From a virus, in the IMG/VR virus record IMGVR_UViG_3300017990_000024, positions 1-47,461 of that record: a DNA stretch of 47,461 bases. One strand, given 5' to 3'. The notes under the pieces are model-generated. The model was given only the letters and a program-made list of their open reading frames with translations, ran no database searches and had not been told where the DNA came from. Shown one piece after another: positions 38,859 through 46,510 of this stretch. Every line of letters begins with the position of its first letter. Position 1 is the first letter of the stretch. Both the position numbers and the translations under genes were made by a program.

Positions 38859-39019
38859 GCTTCCTCCTTCTTGAGAGGCGGGTATCTGTCTCCACAGTTA
38901 GCGCAATAAGGAACGTCTTGCAGATAGCCTTCGTCCATCATCATCTCTCCCTTGTGCACAACTGCGTTACAACATTGGGTTCTTTTGTGAAGTAGCTCTG
39001 CGTCTCGTTTGTCTTCCAT
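38855..39019 (-). CDS. Zinc-ribbon protein, 54 aa
   Basis: TQCCNAVVHKGEMMMDEG then YCANCGDRYPPLKK, a CC...CxxC zinc ribbon. GAGGAG before the ATG at 39019. Function unknown. Confidence 0.65.
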   Translation of the reverse strand: MEDKRDAELLHKRTQCCNAVVHKGEMMMDEGYLQDVPYCANCGDRYPPLKKEEA

Positions 39020-39029
39020 TGTCTTCTCC

Positions 39030-39215
39030 TCAGCAGTAGCAATCGCACCGCGGCTTTCCACACAATGTGCAGATGTCGTTGATGTCGATGCACTTCTGTC
39101 TGATCTCTTCCATGCAATCGTGGCAAGCGTGCGGGACGAACAGACCCTCCAGCCTGTTCGTCTTTTTCCCGCAGTGCTTGCACGTTTGTCTAGTCGTTGT
39201 CTGTACTGTCGCCAT
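39030..39215 (-). CDS. Cys-rich double zinc-finger protein, 61 aa
   Basis: TCKHCGKKTNRLEG, HACHDCMEEI, ICTLCGKPRCDCYC: eleven Cys/His ligands in 61 residues. GGAGG before the ATG at 39215. Overlaps the next gene upstream by 26 nt. Confidence 0.65.
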   Translation of the reverse strand: MATVQTTTRQTCKHCGKKTNRLEGLFVPHACHDCMEEIRQKCIDINDICTLCGKPRCDCYC

Positions 39216-39360
39216 CGTCTTCCTCCTCAGCAAAAGCTTTGATCGCGTCAAAATGCTCAACGATCAATTGCGCTTTCTTCTTCCCGAACTTAAATGGGAA
39301 CTTATCATCTGGGTTTAGCACGAGAAGTTTGTGCCCTTTGTATTCTGTAAATTCAGTCAT
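39190..39360 (-). CDS. Unknown small protein, 56 aa
   Basis: MTEFTEYKGHKLLVLNPDDK, then KKAQLIVEHFDAIKAFAEEE with an acidic tail. Found as a short viral protein type; function unknown. Confidence 0.55.
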   Translation of the reverse strand: MTEFTEYKGHKLLVLNPDDKFPFKFGKKKAQLIVEHFDAIKAFAEEEDDGDSTDND

Positions 39361-39571
39361 TGTCTTCTTCATCCTCTTCTTCGTCTCTAGTTGCTGTACC
39401 GGCTTGGGTGTTGTTGACTGTTACGAGGTCAACTACCATAGTGTTCGATACAACACCTACGTTGTCGCGAGCAATCTCTTCAGCTTGCATCTTCGCGTCT
39501 TCTTCGTTGTCTGCCTCAACTGAGACAGAGACTTCGATGTCGCATGATACGTCTACGATGTAGTTTACCAT
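39353..39571 (-). CDS. Unknown acidic protein, 72 aa
   Basis: Strand-helix-strand (MVNYIVDVSCDIEVSVSVEA, AKMQAEEIARDNVG, TMVVDLVTVN) then an acidic tail. GAGGTC before the ATG. Function unknown. Confidence 0.55.
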   Translation of the reverse strand: MVNYIVDVSCDIEVSVSVEADNEEDAKMQAEEIARDNVGVVSNTMVVDLVTVNNTQAGTATRDEEEDEEDND

Positions 39572-39748
39572 CTAGCAGACCTCGAAGTATTCACCAAGCA
39601 CGTTGAGCAGGTGATTGTAGTCACCGCTTGTTGCTTCGGTTCGGATCTTGTTCCAATCCATATCGTTCTTTTCAGCAACTCGTCTTGCCTTCCCAAGTAG
39701 AGCGAAAGCGTTGCCGTCTGTTCCAATTATTTCTAGTTCAGGTTTCAT
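39572..39748 (-). CDS. Conserved short viral protein, 58 aa
   Basis: MKPELEIIGTDGNAFALLGK, then ATSGDYNHLLNVLGEYFEV. The 'GTDGNAFALLGKARRVA' phrase is a recurring short protein of phages and prophages. GGAGG upstream. Function unknown. Confidence 0.65.
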   Translation of the reverse strand: MKPELEIIGTDGNAFALLGKARRVAEKNDMDWNKIRTEATSGDYNHLLNVLGEYFEVC

Positions 39749-40256
39749 TTGTGTCTTCCTCCTTGATGTACCGACTAGATACTACGGATGTCTTACATGT
39801 GTTGCAAGTAGCGGTTTGATGAACTCGTCTTGCTCGAACGAACGGTTCAAAACAAGCGTTTGGACATTCAATGCGCCAACCCCGAGTGCGTTTAACTGGT
39901 ACACCCATGTGTAAGCGGGTACCAGATCCTCCCATCGAAATGAACTTCTGTCTCCAGACTGGAGAGTGGTGTTCACCTGGACAGAGGGCGTGTGCTGCCT
40001 CATGGATCACGGTGTCTTTGAGCTCTTCCCATGGACTCTGCTCGACATGATGCTTGCTGATAAGAATCGTCTTCTTTCGTGGCATGCATCGTCCGAGTGT
40101 CCTGAAGCCTGAACCCCAACGGAGAATCCAGTCATGAAGATCGTACTTGGTCTGGACTTCTTCCCAGAAAGCACGAACCTGCTTTTGCTTCTCCGTCTCG
40201 GCTGCTTGCTTCCGAGCGAGTCTTCGTTCTTTTCGGCGTTGTTTTTTGTCGGTCAT
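39738..40256 (-). CDS. SprT-like zinc metalloprotease
   Basis: 172 aa. Basic N-terminus, then the SprT/Spartan active site DTVIHEAAHALCPGEHHSPVW (HExxH at 85-89, third His near 96), and a C-terminal zinc ribbon CPNAC...CNTC. SprT-type proteases degrade DNA-protein crosslinks. First gene of the leftward zinc-protein operon, with GGGGTGATC upstream and a nearby palindrome ACCCC-TAGA-GGGGT at 40274-40287. Confidence 0.8.
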   Translation of the reverse strand: MTDKKQRRKERRLARKQAAETEKQKQVRAFWEEVQTKYDLHDWILRWGSGFRTLGRCMPRKKTILISKHHVEQSPWEELKDTVIHEAAHALCPGEHHSPVWRQKFISMGGSGTRLHMGVPVKRTRGWRIECPNACFEPFVRARRVHQTATCNTCKTSVVSSRYIKEEDTNET

Positions 40257-40518
40257 CGTAGTGTGTGTAGATCACCCCTAGAGGGGTATATATCTATAGA
40301 TATAGAACCAAATACATGTTTATAAACCTTTCTCCGCCTGATTAAAACCTTTAGATAAAGTATAGATCTATATTCTATAAATCTATATTCTATAGATCAA
40401 TATTTTAGAGTAGATATGTTATTACTAATCGGTTACAAGAATCACTCCTCTATAGGTATAACAAAGTATATAAATACCAGAACCCTAATAAAACTATCAA
40501 ATAGGAGGGTGACACACC
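40257..40518. promoter_or_regulatory. Divergent AT-rich control region with palindromes
   Basis: No gene in 262 bp. Visible: ACCCC/GGGGT at 40274-40287, a perfect palindrome TATCTATAGATA at 40291-40302, another TATAGATCTATA at 40361-40372, a 14-bp direct repeat ATCTATATTCTATA at 40366 and 40381 (15-bp period), and CCTCTATAGG at 40447-40456. The shared core (A/C)TATAGAT suggests a repressor-site array controlling both the SprT operon and the nucleotide operon. Confidence 0.6.
40467..40475 (+). promoter_or_regulatory. TATA box for the nucleotide operon
   Basis: TATATAAAT, leading to a start near 40497 and a short leader with GGAGGGTGA at 40503-40511 before the ATG at 40519. Confidence 0.7.
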
Positions 40519-40740
40519 ATGCCAAGATATGACGAAGAAACACAAAAGAAAGCTTTGGCTCTAGCACAAAAGGGCACACCACTGAAAGAAGTACAACGAC
40601 AAGTCGGACCGAATCCAAGCGCTATCAAGAGATACGCGAAGAAGCTCGGAATCAAGCTGCCAAAGAAAGAAGCAGCACAGAAGAAACCAGCTGCATCGAA
40701 ACCTGCAGCAAAGCCGGCGACGAAACCTGCAGCGAAGTAA
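40519..40740 (+). CDS. HTH protein with Lys/Ala/Pro tail
   Basis: 73 aa. ETQKKALALAQKGTPLKEVQ...NPSAIKRYAKKLG is a helix-turn-helix of the homeodomain-like/Hin type; the C-terminal 25 residues are Lys-Pro-Ala repeats like histone H1 tails, which bind DNA non-specifically. First gene of the operon behind the palindrome array, so an autoregulator or DNA-organising protein is plausible. Strong ribosome site. Confidence 0.7.
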   Translation: MPRYDEETQKKALALAQKGTPLKEVQRQVGPNPSAIKRYAKKLGIKLPKKEAAQKKPAASKPAAKPATKPAAK

Positions 40741-40746
40741 GTCTCA

Positions 40747-41265
40747 ATGATCGTAATCATTGACGGCACAGATTGTGCTGGCAAGACAACTTTGTTAGAG
40801 CGGGTGAGCAAGAAGCTCAATCGTGGAGCGATCATCAAGAATACCTTCAAGCCGAAGGTGTCGAAAGATCACGACGCAATTAAAGTTCAATACTCACAGC
40901 TCGCTGCAGCGGGTAGAAAGCTGGTCGAGGAAGCTGGCCAACTAATTTTCCTCGACCGCTTTTATCCATCTCAATTAGTGTACTCGGTACTGCGTGAAGA
41001 CGATGAGCTTCACAATGCGTGGTACACTGGATTTGAGGTCGCAATAAGTGATATTGCCAAATACGTCTGGGTCTACGAAGATAAAGAGACTTTGGCTGAA
41101 CGGTACAAGGACAGAGGAGATGAGCACGTCAATTTAGAACAGATCTACATGCTGCATGACAGGTATGAAGAATTCTTTGAACGCTGCACGCTCCAGAAGA
41201 TCAAAGTTAAATCGATGGACGAGGACGCTGTAGAGCAGGTCATTGCATTCATCGAACGAGGATAA
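40747..41265 (+). CDS. Thymidylate/dNMP kinase-like P-loop kinase
   Basis: 172 aa. Walker A GTDCAGKTT (7-15), DR motif LDRFYPSQLVYS, and AERYKDRGDEH as a lid-like Arg segment. Matches the deoxynucleoside monophosphate kinase group. It would raise dTMP or another dNMP to the diphosphate. Follows the HTH gene by 6 nt. Confidence 0.78.
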   Translation: MIVIIDGTDCAGKTTLLERVSKKLNRGAIIKNTFKPKVSKDHDAIKVQYSQLAAAGRKLVEEAGQLIFLDRFYPSQLVYSVLREDDELHNAWYTGFEVAISDIAKYVWVYEDKETLAERYKDRGDEHVNLEQIYMLHDRYEEFFERCTLQKIKVKSMDEDAVEQVIAFIERG

Positions 41266-41266
41266 C

Positions 41267-41923
41267 ATGGTAAACATAAACGATATGGATGGACCTGAGC
41301 AGGTCCCAGAGAACGTACTGCAAGCTATCTTTGAGAAGCAATGGAAACTCGCAGAGAAATACAAAGATATTGAAGGGATGGAAGATCTGTTATCGGAGAA
41401 GCGCTTAAAGACAAATCTCGACACGCAATTTGGCCAGATCTGGCTGAAAGATTTCTGTTGGAGAGTGACTGAAGAATTAGCTGAGAGTATAGAGCCGGTC
41501 TACATGCATGAAGAACTAACAGACGAAATGCGTCAGCACTACATTGAAGAGCTAGCTGATGCACTTCACTTCTTTGTTGAGCTGTGTATCATAGCAGGCT
41601 ACTCAGAGAATGATTTCAAGAATATTGAAGACATCACTACAGAAGTCATCACAGAGATTGAAAACGAGAACGCTGATCAATTAGCTGCAAACCACTGGTC
41701 CGTAGTATATTATTTGGGACTGTTTGCCAATTGTTTGAAGCAAAAGAAGTGGAAGCAAACACATCAACTCACAGATCGCAAGAAGGCTTTCAGCAATTTG
41801 AACAAAGCGTACGAAGCGCTGATCATGGCAATGAAATTCGCCGGATGTACAGATGAGGATATCTACAGCTTCTATTTCAAAAAGAACGCTGTGAATCAAT
41901 TCCGACAACGGAGTAACTATTAG
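41267..41923 (+). CDS. All-alpha dUTPase/MazG-like nucleotide hydrolase
   Basis: 218 aa. Two Glu/Asp motifs of the dimeric dUTPase fold: WRVTEELAESIEP and HYIEELADALHFFVEL (ExxD type), plus helical C-terminal half. Dimeric dUTPases convert dUTP to dUMP and keep uracil out of DNA. Start at 41267 with GAGG upstream. It sits just before a thymidylate-synthase-family gene. Confidence 0.75.
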   Translation: MVNINDMDGPEQVPENVLQAIFEKQWKLAEKYKDIEGMEDLLSEKRLKTNLDTQFGQIWLKDFCWRVTEELAESIEPVYMHEELTDEMRQHYIEELADALHFFVELCIIAGYSENDFKNIEDITTEVITEIENENADQLAANHWSVVYYLGLFANCLKQKKWKQTHQLTDRKKAFSNLNKAYEALIMAMKFAGCTDEDIYSFYFKKNAVNQFRQRSNY

Positions 41924-41935
41924 GAGGAACACACT

Positions 41936-42181
41936 ATGCCAGAAGAAGAAAACAAAACAGAAGAAGTACACGTATTCGAAGAGACAAAGGAGAGCTTACA
42001 TCTAGTCAAAGATAAGTTTGAGCTGAAAGTATCAACGGACAAGATTGAAGGCGCAACAGAACCAGATATCGTACTCATTGTGCAAAAGAAATTGCGCTGG
42101 AAAGGCAAGAAGCCCTACGACATGGCTGATTTCGAAATCGCGCAAGAAGAATTTGCAGCAGCGCTAATGGAGAGACGATGA
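41936..42181 (+). CDS. Unknown acidic protein, 81 aa
   Basis: Acidic N-terminus, then DKFELKVSTDKIEGATEPDIVLIVQKK, ending with a helix (FEIAQEEFAAALMERR). GGAGGAA before the ATG; ATGA with the next gene. Hypothetical; lies within the nucleotide operon. Confidence 0.6.
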   Translation: MPEEENKTEEVHVFEETKESLHLVKDKFELKVSTDKIEGATEPDIVLIVQKKLRWKGKKPYDMADFEIAQEEFAAALMERR

Positions 42182-42945
42182 GAATCTATCAGAACATGAG
42201 AGAAGCCATGAATGAGATCAAACGTGATCTAGCTGAAATGGGAGTTGTCGTTAGACCACACACCATGCAGAATAAAGATGTGCGTGGCAATTCAGACTAT
42301 GACACATTCGAGACGCAGAACTATTGCTACTGCATTCTAGACATGGGTGATAAAGATAGACTTGTGCCACATCTTGAATGGTGCAAGGCTGAGCACGCTG
42401 AAAGAGTTGATCCAAACTACATGAATCCTGGTAAAGCTTGGGAGCTACGTGCAGATGTGTGGAAAGAGTTCCTTCGGCCAATCAAAGATATGATCGACGC
42501 GCCAGAGTACAAAGATGACGGAAGGTTCTGGGACCACGTTCCACCTAACGTTGAAGATGATTACATGGTGTTCGAATACACATACAACGAACGACTTCAG
42601 TGGCAGATTGCTGGTATCGTAGAAGAGCTCAAAGTAAACCCGGACACAAGACAAGCAATAATTCAAGTGCATAACAGAGAAGTAGACGCATCAAGAATGC
42701 GCAAGTTTAGAATACCTTGTTCGATGTCATACCAGTTCATGATCCGAGGCGGAAAGTTAGATGTGATCTACTACCTACGAAGCTCAGACTACAACACACA
42801 CCTTGCACACGACCTCTGGCTTTGCGATGAATTAAGAAATCACATTGCTAAGGAAATAGGAGTACCACCTGGAATACTCTTCTGTAATGAAGGAAGCTTA
42901 CACGTCTACAAAAATTATGGAGGGAAGGAAGAGCACATCTTCTAA
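42178..42945 (+). CDS. Thymidylate-synthase family enzyme, dCMP-type (possible dCMP hydroxymethylase)
   Basis: 255 aa. Core motifs: FEYTYNERL, NPDTRQAIIQV, catalytic Cys181 in RIPCSMSYQF, phosphate-binding YYLRSSDYNTHLAHD, and HVY (His242, Tyr244) at the C-terminus. In true thymidylate synthases, the eleventh residue after the Arg of RSxD is Asn (N177 in E. coli), which selects dUMP; here it is Asp212. Asp at this place is the mark of dCMP-acting members such as T4 dCMP hydroxymethylase. The segment is divergent (THLAHD for GLPFN), so alignment must be checked. It overlaps the previous gene (ATGA). Confidence 0.8.
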   Translation: MRIYQNMREAMNEIKRDLAEMGVVVRPHTMQNKDVRGNSDYDTFETQNYCYCILDMGDKDRLVPHLEWCKAEHAERVDPNYMNPGKAWELRADVWKEFLRPIKDMIDAPEYKDDGRFWDHVPPNVEDDYMVFEYTYNERLQWQIAGIVEELKVNPDTRQAIIQVHNREVDASRMRKFRIPCSMSYQFMIRGGKLDVIYYLRSSDYNTHLAHDLWLCDELRNHIAKEIGVPPGILFCNEGSLHVYKNYGGKEEHIF

Positions 42946-42951
42946 AGCACT

Positions 42952-43272
42952 ATGTTAAACAAGAAAGAGAAGGAAATGATGGCTTCATTTGAAGCTAGAG
43001 TTGAATGGTTCGAAAAGAAAACATCTGAGTTACGAGATGAAGTACGAACTCACAAAGACGAGAAAGAGCAAGCTCAGAAAGAGCTTAAGACATATCAAGA
43101 CAAACTCATTGGTGAGGTAGGATGGCTACGTGCACTTGTGTCTAGTACGTTCGCACGTGAGACTATGATGAAAGAACCCAATGGTGTAGTACACAGATCT
43201 TGGTCTTCTCCAATCGAGGAAACAACCTACAAGAGATGGCCTTTGCCACATAACCACAACAGAGGTTACTAA
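42952..43272 (+). CDS. Coiled-coil protein, 106 aa
   Basis: MLNKKEKEMMASFEARVEWF, long coiled coil (EVRTHKDEKEQAQKELKTYQ), then a polar tail with WPLPHNHNRGY. Sits between the thymidylate-synthase-type gene and dCMP deaminase. Function unknown. Confidence 0.6.
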   Translation: MLNKKEKEMMASFEARVEWFEKKTSELRDEVRTHKDEKEQAQKELKTYQDKLIGEVGWLRALVSSTFARETMMKEPNGVVHRSWSSPIEETTYKRWPLPHNHNRGY

Positions 43273-43273
43273 A

Positions 43274-43714
43274 ATGAGTGAACAGACAAGGTTGAACCGA
43301 GATGAATATTTCATGGCACAAGCGCTTATGGCAAGTTTGCGTAGTACGTGCGATAGAGCAAGAGTTGGATGTGTCATTGTAAATGACAAGAAAGTTCTTG
43401 CTACAGGATACAATGGTAGTAAATCCGGCGAACCGCATTGCGACGAGGCTGGACATGAAATGGTTGATGGACATTGTGTTCGCACAATTCATGCAGAAAG
43501 AAACGCTATATCTAGAGCATGGACTGACGTGCAAGGTGCAACTGTGTATGTCACTCATTCTCCTTGTCGAGACTGTTATGCTTTGTTGAAGGAAGCAGAG
43601 GTTGGGAGGATCGTCGCTCTTATACCATACGGACAAGTACCAGATGACGTTGAGTTTGTTCACTCAGCATTCTTAGAAAAGTTACATAAGCTCGGTCTGG
43701 AGGTGTTCCCATGA
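43274..43714 (+). CDS. dCMP deaminase
   Basis: 146 aa. Zinc and catalytic motifs are present: HAERNAIS (HxE, 73-75) and SPCRDCYALL (PCxxC, 97-101), plus GYNGSKSGEPHCDE, the usual N-terminal segment. Deaminates dCMP to dUMP. Its presence next to a dCMP-type enzyme means that the two could compete for dCMP or balance dTMP and modified-C supply. Confidence 0.9.
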   Translation: MSEQTRLNRDEYFMAQALMASLRSTCDRARVGCVIVNDKKVLATGYNGSKSGEPHCDEAGHEMVDGHCVRTIHAERNAISRAWTDVQGATVYVTHSPCRDCYALLKEAEVGRIVALIPYGQVPDDVEFVHSAFLEKLHKLGLEVFP

Positions 43715-44994
43715 CTGAACTGTGGAACTTACTAGACGAGCTAGAAGCTACAAGCGGTAAAGCTAAGCAGGGTGTGTTAAAACGCATCCTCTCTCTTCCA
43801 GATGGAGAAGAATATATTCGGTGGGTATTCAATGGAGTTGTGTACGGTTTGAGCGATCAGACTTTAGCTACAACGTTCAATGCGGATATTCGGCCAGACG
43901 TAACAATCAATATGATGGAGCAAGCAACCGGAAATGATTCTGAGTTCTCCGCTATTGATCCCAGTCATGTAACAGGTCATGCACTACAAGAGTTCCTCAA
44001 AAGTTCATTCATTGATTTTTCCCCTAGAAAAACAAAATGGATAGCGCGTGGCCTGTTGCATGATCTTAAATCTGGTGCAACGATTAAGACAGTCAACAAG
44101 GTTCTTCGCTCAATGAAGAAAGAAGAGATCTATGTATTTGAAGTACAGCTCGCAGGAAAGTGGGAGAAAGCAAAGTTCGACTACCCAGTATTTGTAGAAG
44201 AAAAGTACGATGGTGTTCGTGCGTATGTAGAAGTCAAAAACGGTAATGTTCAGATCACAAGCAGACACGGTAATTCGCTCTTAGAGAAGTTTCCAAAGAT
44301 CGCAGCGCACTTGGCCACTTTATTCCCTAAGGAACACGTCATCTTAGACGGAGAGATCGTCAGTACAGACTTTCAACTACTCTCTACGCGTGTTCATAGG
44401 AATGAAGCAGACAATGATATACCACTCAAGTATGTAGTGTTTGACTGCCTCTGGTATGGAGAAGACGATGTGTCAAAAAGAAATCAACACGACCGTAGAC
44501 ATTTCGTTGAAGCATGCTGCTACGGAGCAGACGAGGATATTGTATGTGAAAGCAATTTGATCAAAGCTCAGAATGAAGAAGAGCTTGACACGTTCTATAG
44601 CGAAATCATCAGTAAAGGTGGAGAGGGTGTGATTGTAAAGAACTTGGACAAACCATACGAATCTGGATCGAGAAAACATTGGTGGAAAAGGAAACCGAAA
44701 CACACAGTCGACCTAAAGATCTATGATTTTGAAATGGGTAACGGTAGAAAGTCCAATGTAATTGGCAGTCTTCATTTGATAGATAAGAGTGAAGAGATCA
44801 AGTGTAGAGTTGGAAGCGGACTTTCAGATGATTGGAGCCAAACGCTTACAGAAATGCATGAGAAAGGAGAGCTCATTGGAAAAATCGTAGAGATTGAATA
44901 CTTTGAGATAACTCGCACAAACGGAATCCGGTTTCCAAGGTTCATCACCTTACGAACAGATAAGTCTGAACCAGATCGGATCCAAGTAGGTTGA
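43711..44994 (+). CDS. ATP-dependent DNA ligase
   Basis: 427 aa. Active-site motif I EEKYDGVRAYV (Lys165), motif III region HVILDGEIV, VVFDCLWYG, motif IV GGEGVIVKN, motif V KHWWKRKPKH, and the OB-fold end GKIVEIEYFEITRTNG. The N-terminal ~155 residues look like the DNA-binding domain of archaeal/eukaryotic-type ligases. ATGA with the deaminase stop. Seals nicks in replication and repair. Confidence 0.9.
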   Translation: MTELWNLLDELEATSGKAKQGVLKRILSLPDGEEYIRWVFNGVVYGLSDQTLATTFNADIRPDVTINMMEQATGNDSEFSAIDPSHVTGHALQEFLKSSFIDFSPRKTKWIARGLLHDLKSGATIKTVNKVLRSMKKEEIYVFEVQLAGKWEKAKFDYPVFVEEKYDGVRAYVEVKNGNVQITSRHGNSLLEKFPKIAAHLATLFPKEHVILDGEIVSTDFQLLSTRVHRNEADNDIPLKYVVFDCLWYGEDDVSKRNQHDRRHFVEACCYGADEDIVCESNLIKAQNEEELDTFYSEIISKGGEGVIVKNLDKPYESGSRKHWWKRKPKHTVDLKIYDFEMGNGRKSNVIGSLHLIDKSEEIKCRVGSGLSDDWSQTLTEMHEKGELIGKIVEIEYFEITRTNGIRFPRFITLRTDKSEPDRIQVG

Positions 44995-44999
44995 TCAAG

Positions 45000-45191
45000 A
45001 TGACAAGAGTTAAATGTCCTGGAATACGGAGAAAAGATGGAAGCTCAGCTGGATGTGGTAGTAAAGTTTTCAGACTAGATGATACAGCAACAAGGTTAGA
45101 AGTACAGTGCAACAAGTGTGGTAATCTCATGCTTGGATTCGATAAGAAAAAACAAGGCGATGGGAACACAAAGCAGCGAGACGAGATTTAG
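45000..45191 (+). CDS. Small zinc-ribbon protein, 63 aa
   Basis: VKCPGIRRKDGSSAGCGSKVF then VQCNKCGNLML: C...CG...CxxCG ribbon. ATG at 45000 preferred over a TTG at 44991. Overlaps the resolvase-like gene by 32 nt. Confidence 0.6.
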   Translation: MTRVKCPGIRRKDGSSAGCGSKVFRLDDTATRLEVQCNKCGNLMLGFDKKKQGDGNTKQRDEI

Positions 45192-45618
45192 AAACAGTTT
45201 AAACTATTCTTTTAGAGAGAACCGCGACGCAATCTGGTTTTTAAAGCTCCAAGTGAATGTACACGCACACACACGGAATGTTGCAGACTTCTTAATTCAC
45301 ACACGTGATCTACATGCAGTTGAGATCAAAGAGATAAAGAAGAGCGATCGCTTTGCATTCAAGAGGCTTTCACAAGATGAAGAGCTTAGCATATTTCACA
45401 ACCCAATACAGAGGCGGAAGGGTTGGGTGTTGTTGAATTTCTGGAAAGGTAGGATGACGAAGAGTCCTTCTTTTCTAATACCATACCCAGACTTCGTAAA
45501 ACTGAGGAATTCTGTTAACAAAAAGAGTGCAAACATTAAGGATATTCGTGCACTCTTGCCGCATACTGAATTACAAAATAATGGAAAGTACTGGGAGCTG
45601 TACGGGTGGTTCGTATGA
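45160..45618 (+). CDS. Holliday-junction-resolvase-like PD-(D/E)XK nuclease
   Basis: 152 aa. N-terminal helix, then ADFLIHTRDLHAVEIKEIK (Asp43, Glu55, Lys57) and FAFKRLSQDEELSIF with a conserved Gln-containing helix, as in RecU/Hjr-like resolvases. Likely cuts branched recombination or replication intermediates before packaging. Start at 45160. ATGA with the next gene. Confidence 0.68.
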   Translation: MGTQSSETRFRNSLNYSFRENRDAIWFLKLQVNVHAHTRNVADFLIHTRDLHAVEIKEIKKSDRFAFKRLSQDEELSIFHNPIQRRKGWVLLNFWKGRMTKSPSFLIPYPDFVKLRNSVNKKSANIKDIRALLPHTELQNNGKYWELYGWFV

Positions 45619-46355
45619 AGTGTGAAATTTGTGGGGAAGAATTTTCACATAAGCGTTGGAACCAAAAGACGTGTTCGAAAAAGTGTAGCCGAGCTCTTCA
45701 GACAATTCGAGATGTAGTAACAAAACACTCAAAGAACGAAGAACGTTTGAAGAAGATCAGAGAAGAACGTAGAAAATGGAGAGAGCAGAATTACATCAAA
45801 GCACGGCAACTATCACATGAGTGGAGTAAGAAGAAGAGTGAGGAAATGAAAGCGATTCAAAGAGGTCTTGAGCAGATTGACCCAGATGAATTATTGAAAA
45901 TGGTGAAAGAGCAGATGGAAGTAGAAAAGAAGAAATGCAAATTTACATCCTGGATGTTGAACCCAACGAAAGGCTACCCAGTGCGATTCATTGTCGGAGA
46001 GCGCCCAGGTGAGAGACCGGCTCATATGATAAAAAGCAAATGCTGGACTGTCACGAGATCAGGTGAGTTAATGTCGAAGGGATTAGCAGGATTGAATAAT
46101 GTTTGGATGACGAATATCATTCTCAATGAGACGAGAACCCAAGACGGAATCAAGAGACTTCAGAAAGAAGCCGATAAGCATAAACCAACGATGATCATTT
46201 GCCTTGGAAAGTTTGCGGCTAAGCATGTCAAGAAGATCAAGACTGGTGCGGAGATCATTGAGATGCATCACCCTAGCTACATGCGCCGTTTCAAGCCAGA
46301 TAAGATCACCGAGTATTTATATAAAATACGAGGCTTGCTTTCTAAGGCCGTTTAA
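45615..46355 (+). CDS. Uracil-DNA-glycosylase-like protein with N-terminal zinc finger
   Basis: 246 aa. Residues 1-25 hold a C-x2-C...C-x3-C zinc finger (KCEICGEEF, KTCSKKCS), then a long basic coiled helix (~35-105). The C-terminal ~125 residues follow the UDG superfamily layout: FIVGERPGERPA (family-4-like GExPG motif, 126-136), MTNIILNETR, CLGKFAAKHV, and HHPSYMRR (HPS motif, 219-221). It may remove uracil or recognise another base. The zinc-finger plus long linker is not typical of cellular UDG. Confidence 0.68.
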   Translation: MKCEICGEEFSHKRWNQKTCSKKCSRALQTIRDVVTKHSKNEERLKKIREERRKWREQNYIKARQLSHEWSKKKSEEMKAIQRGLEQIDPDELLKMVKEQMEVEKKKCKFTSWMLNPTKGYPVRFIVGERPGERPAHMIKSKCWTVTRSGELMSKGLAGLNNVWMTNIILNETRTQDGIKRLQKEADKHKPTMIICLGKFAAKHVKKIKTGAEIIEMHHPSYMRRFKPDKITEYLYKIRGLLSKAV

Positions 46356-46363
46356 AGCCGCGC

Positions 46364-46421
46364 TAATGGACGCGATTGTTTATCCATGTGTTACCATTGG
46401 GGGGACCCGTTGCGTCCATTA
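46364..46421. repeat. 10-bp inverted repeat in intergenic region
   Basis: TAATGGACGC at 46364-46373 and its exact reverse complement at 46412-46421, 38 bp apart. It lies just after the UDG-like gene stop, where a long hairpin could form in RNA, or proteins could bind. Confidence 0.65.
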
Positions 46422-46443
46422 TACCTATTCTTTTCTATATGGT

Positions 46444-46457
46444 TAATGTATACATTA
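46444..46457. promoter_or_regulatory. Perfect 14-bp palindrome, possible operator
   Basis: TAATGTATACATTA reads the same on both strands. It lies about 45 bp before the TATA box of the 157-aa gene. A dimeric regulator site is the simplest reading. Confidence 0.55.
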
Positions 46458-46500
46458 GGAATAATCAAGTGGATCCATCAAGAACACCCTCCGAGAAAGG

Positions 46501-46510
46501 TTTATATATA
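46501..46510 (+). promoter_or_regulatory. TATA box for the 157-aa gene
   Basis: TTTATATATA, centre about 25 bp before the ATG at 46530; GAGGAG also precedes the ATG. Confidence 0.65.

Noticed and set aside
43126-43663. Long minus-strand frames opposite dCMP deaminase
   Set aside because: The deaminase motifs HAE and PCxxC settle the plus strand; the minus frames are shadows.
46356-46440. Possible tRNA-like structure after the UDG-like gene
   Set aside because: Inverted repeats are present but no T-loop consensus or acceptor/anticodon arrangement could be laid out.
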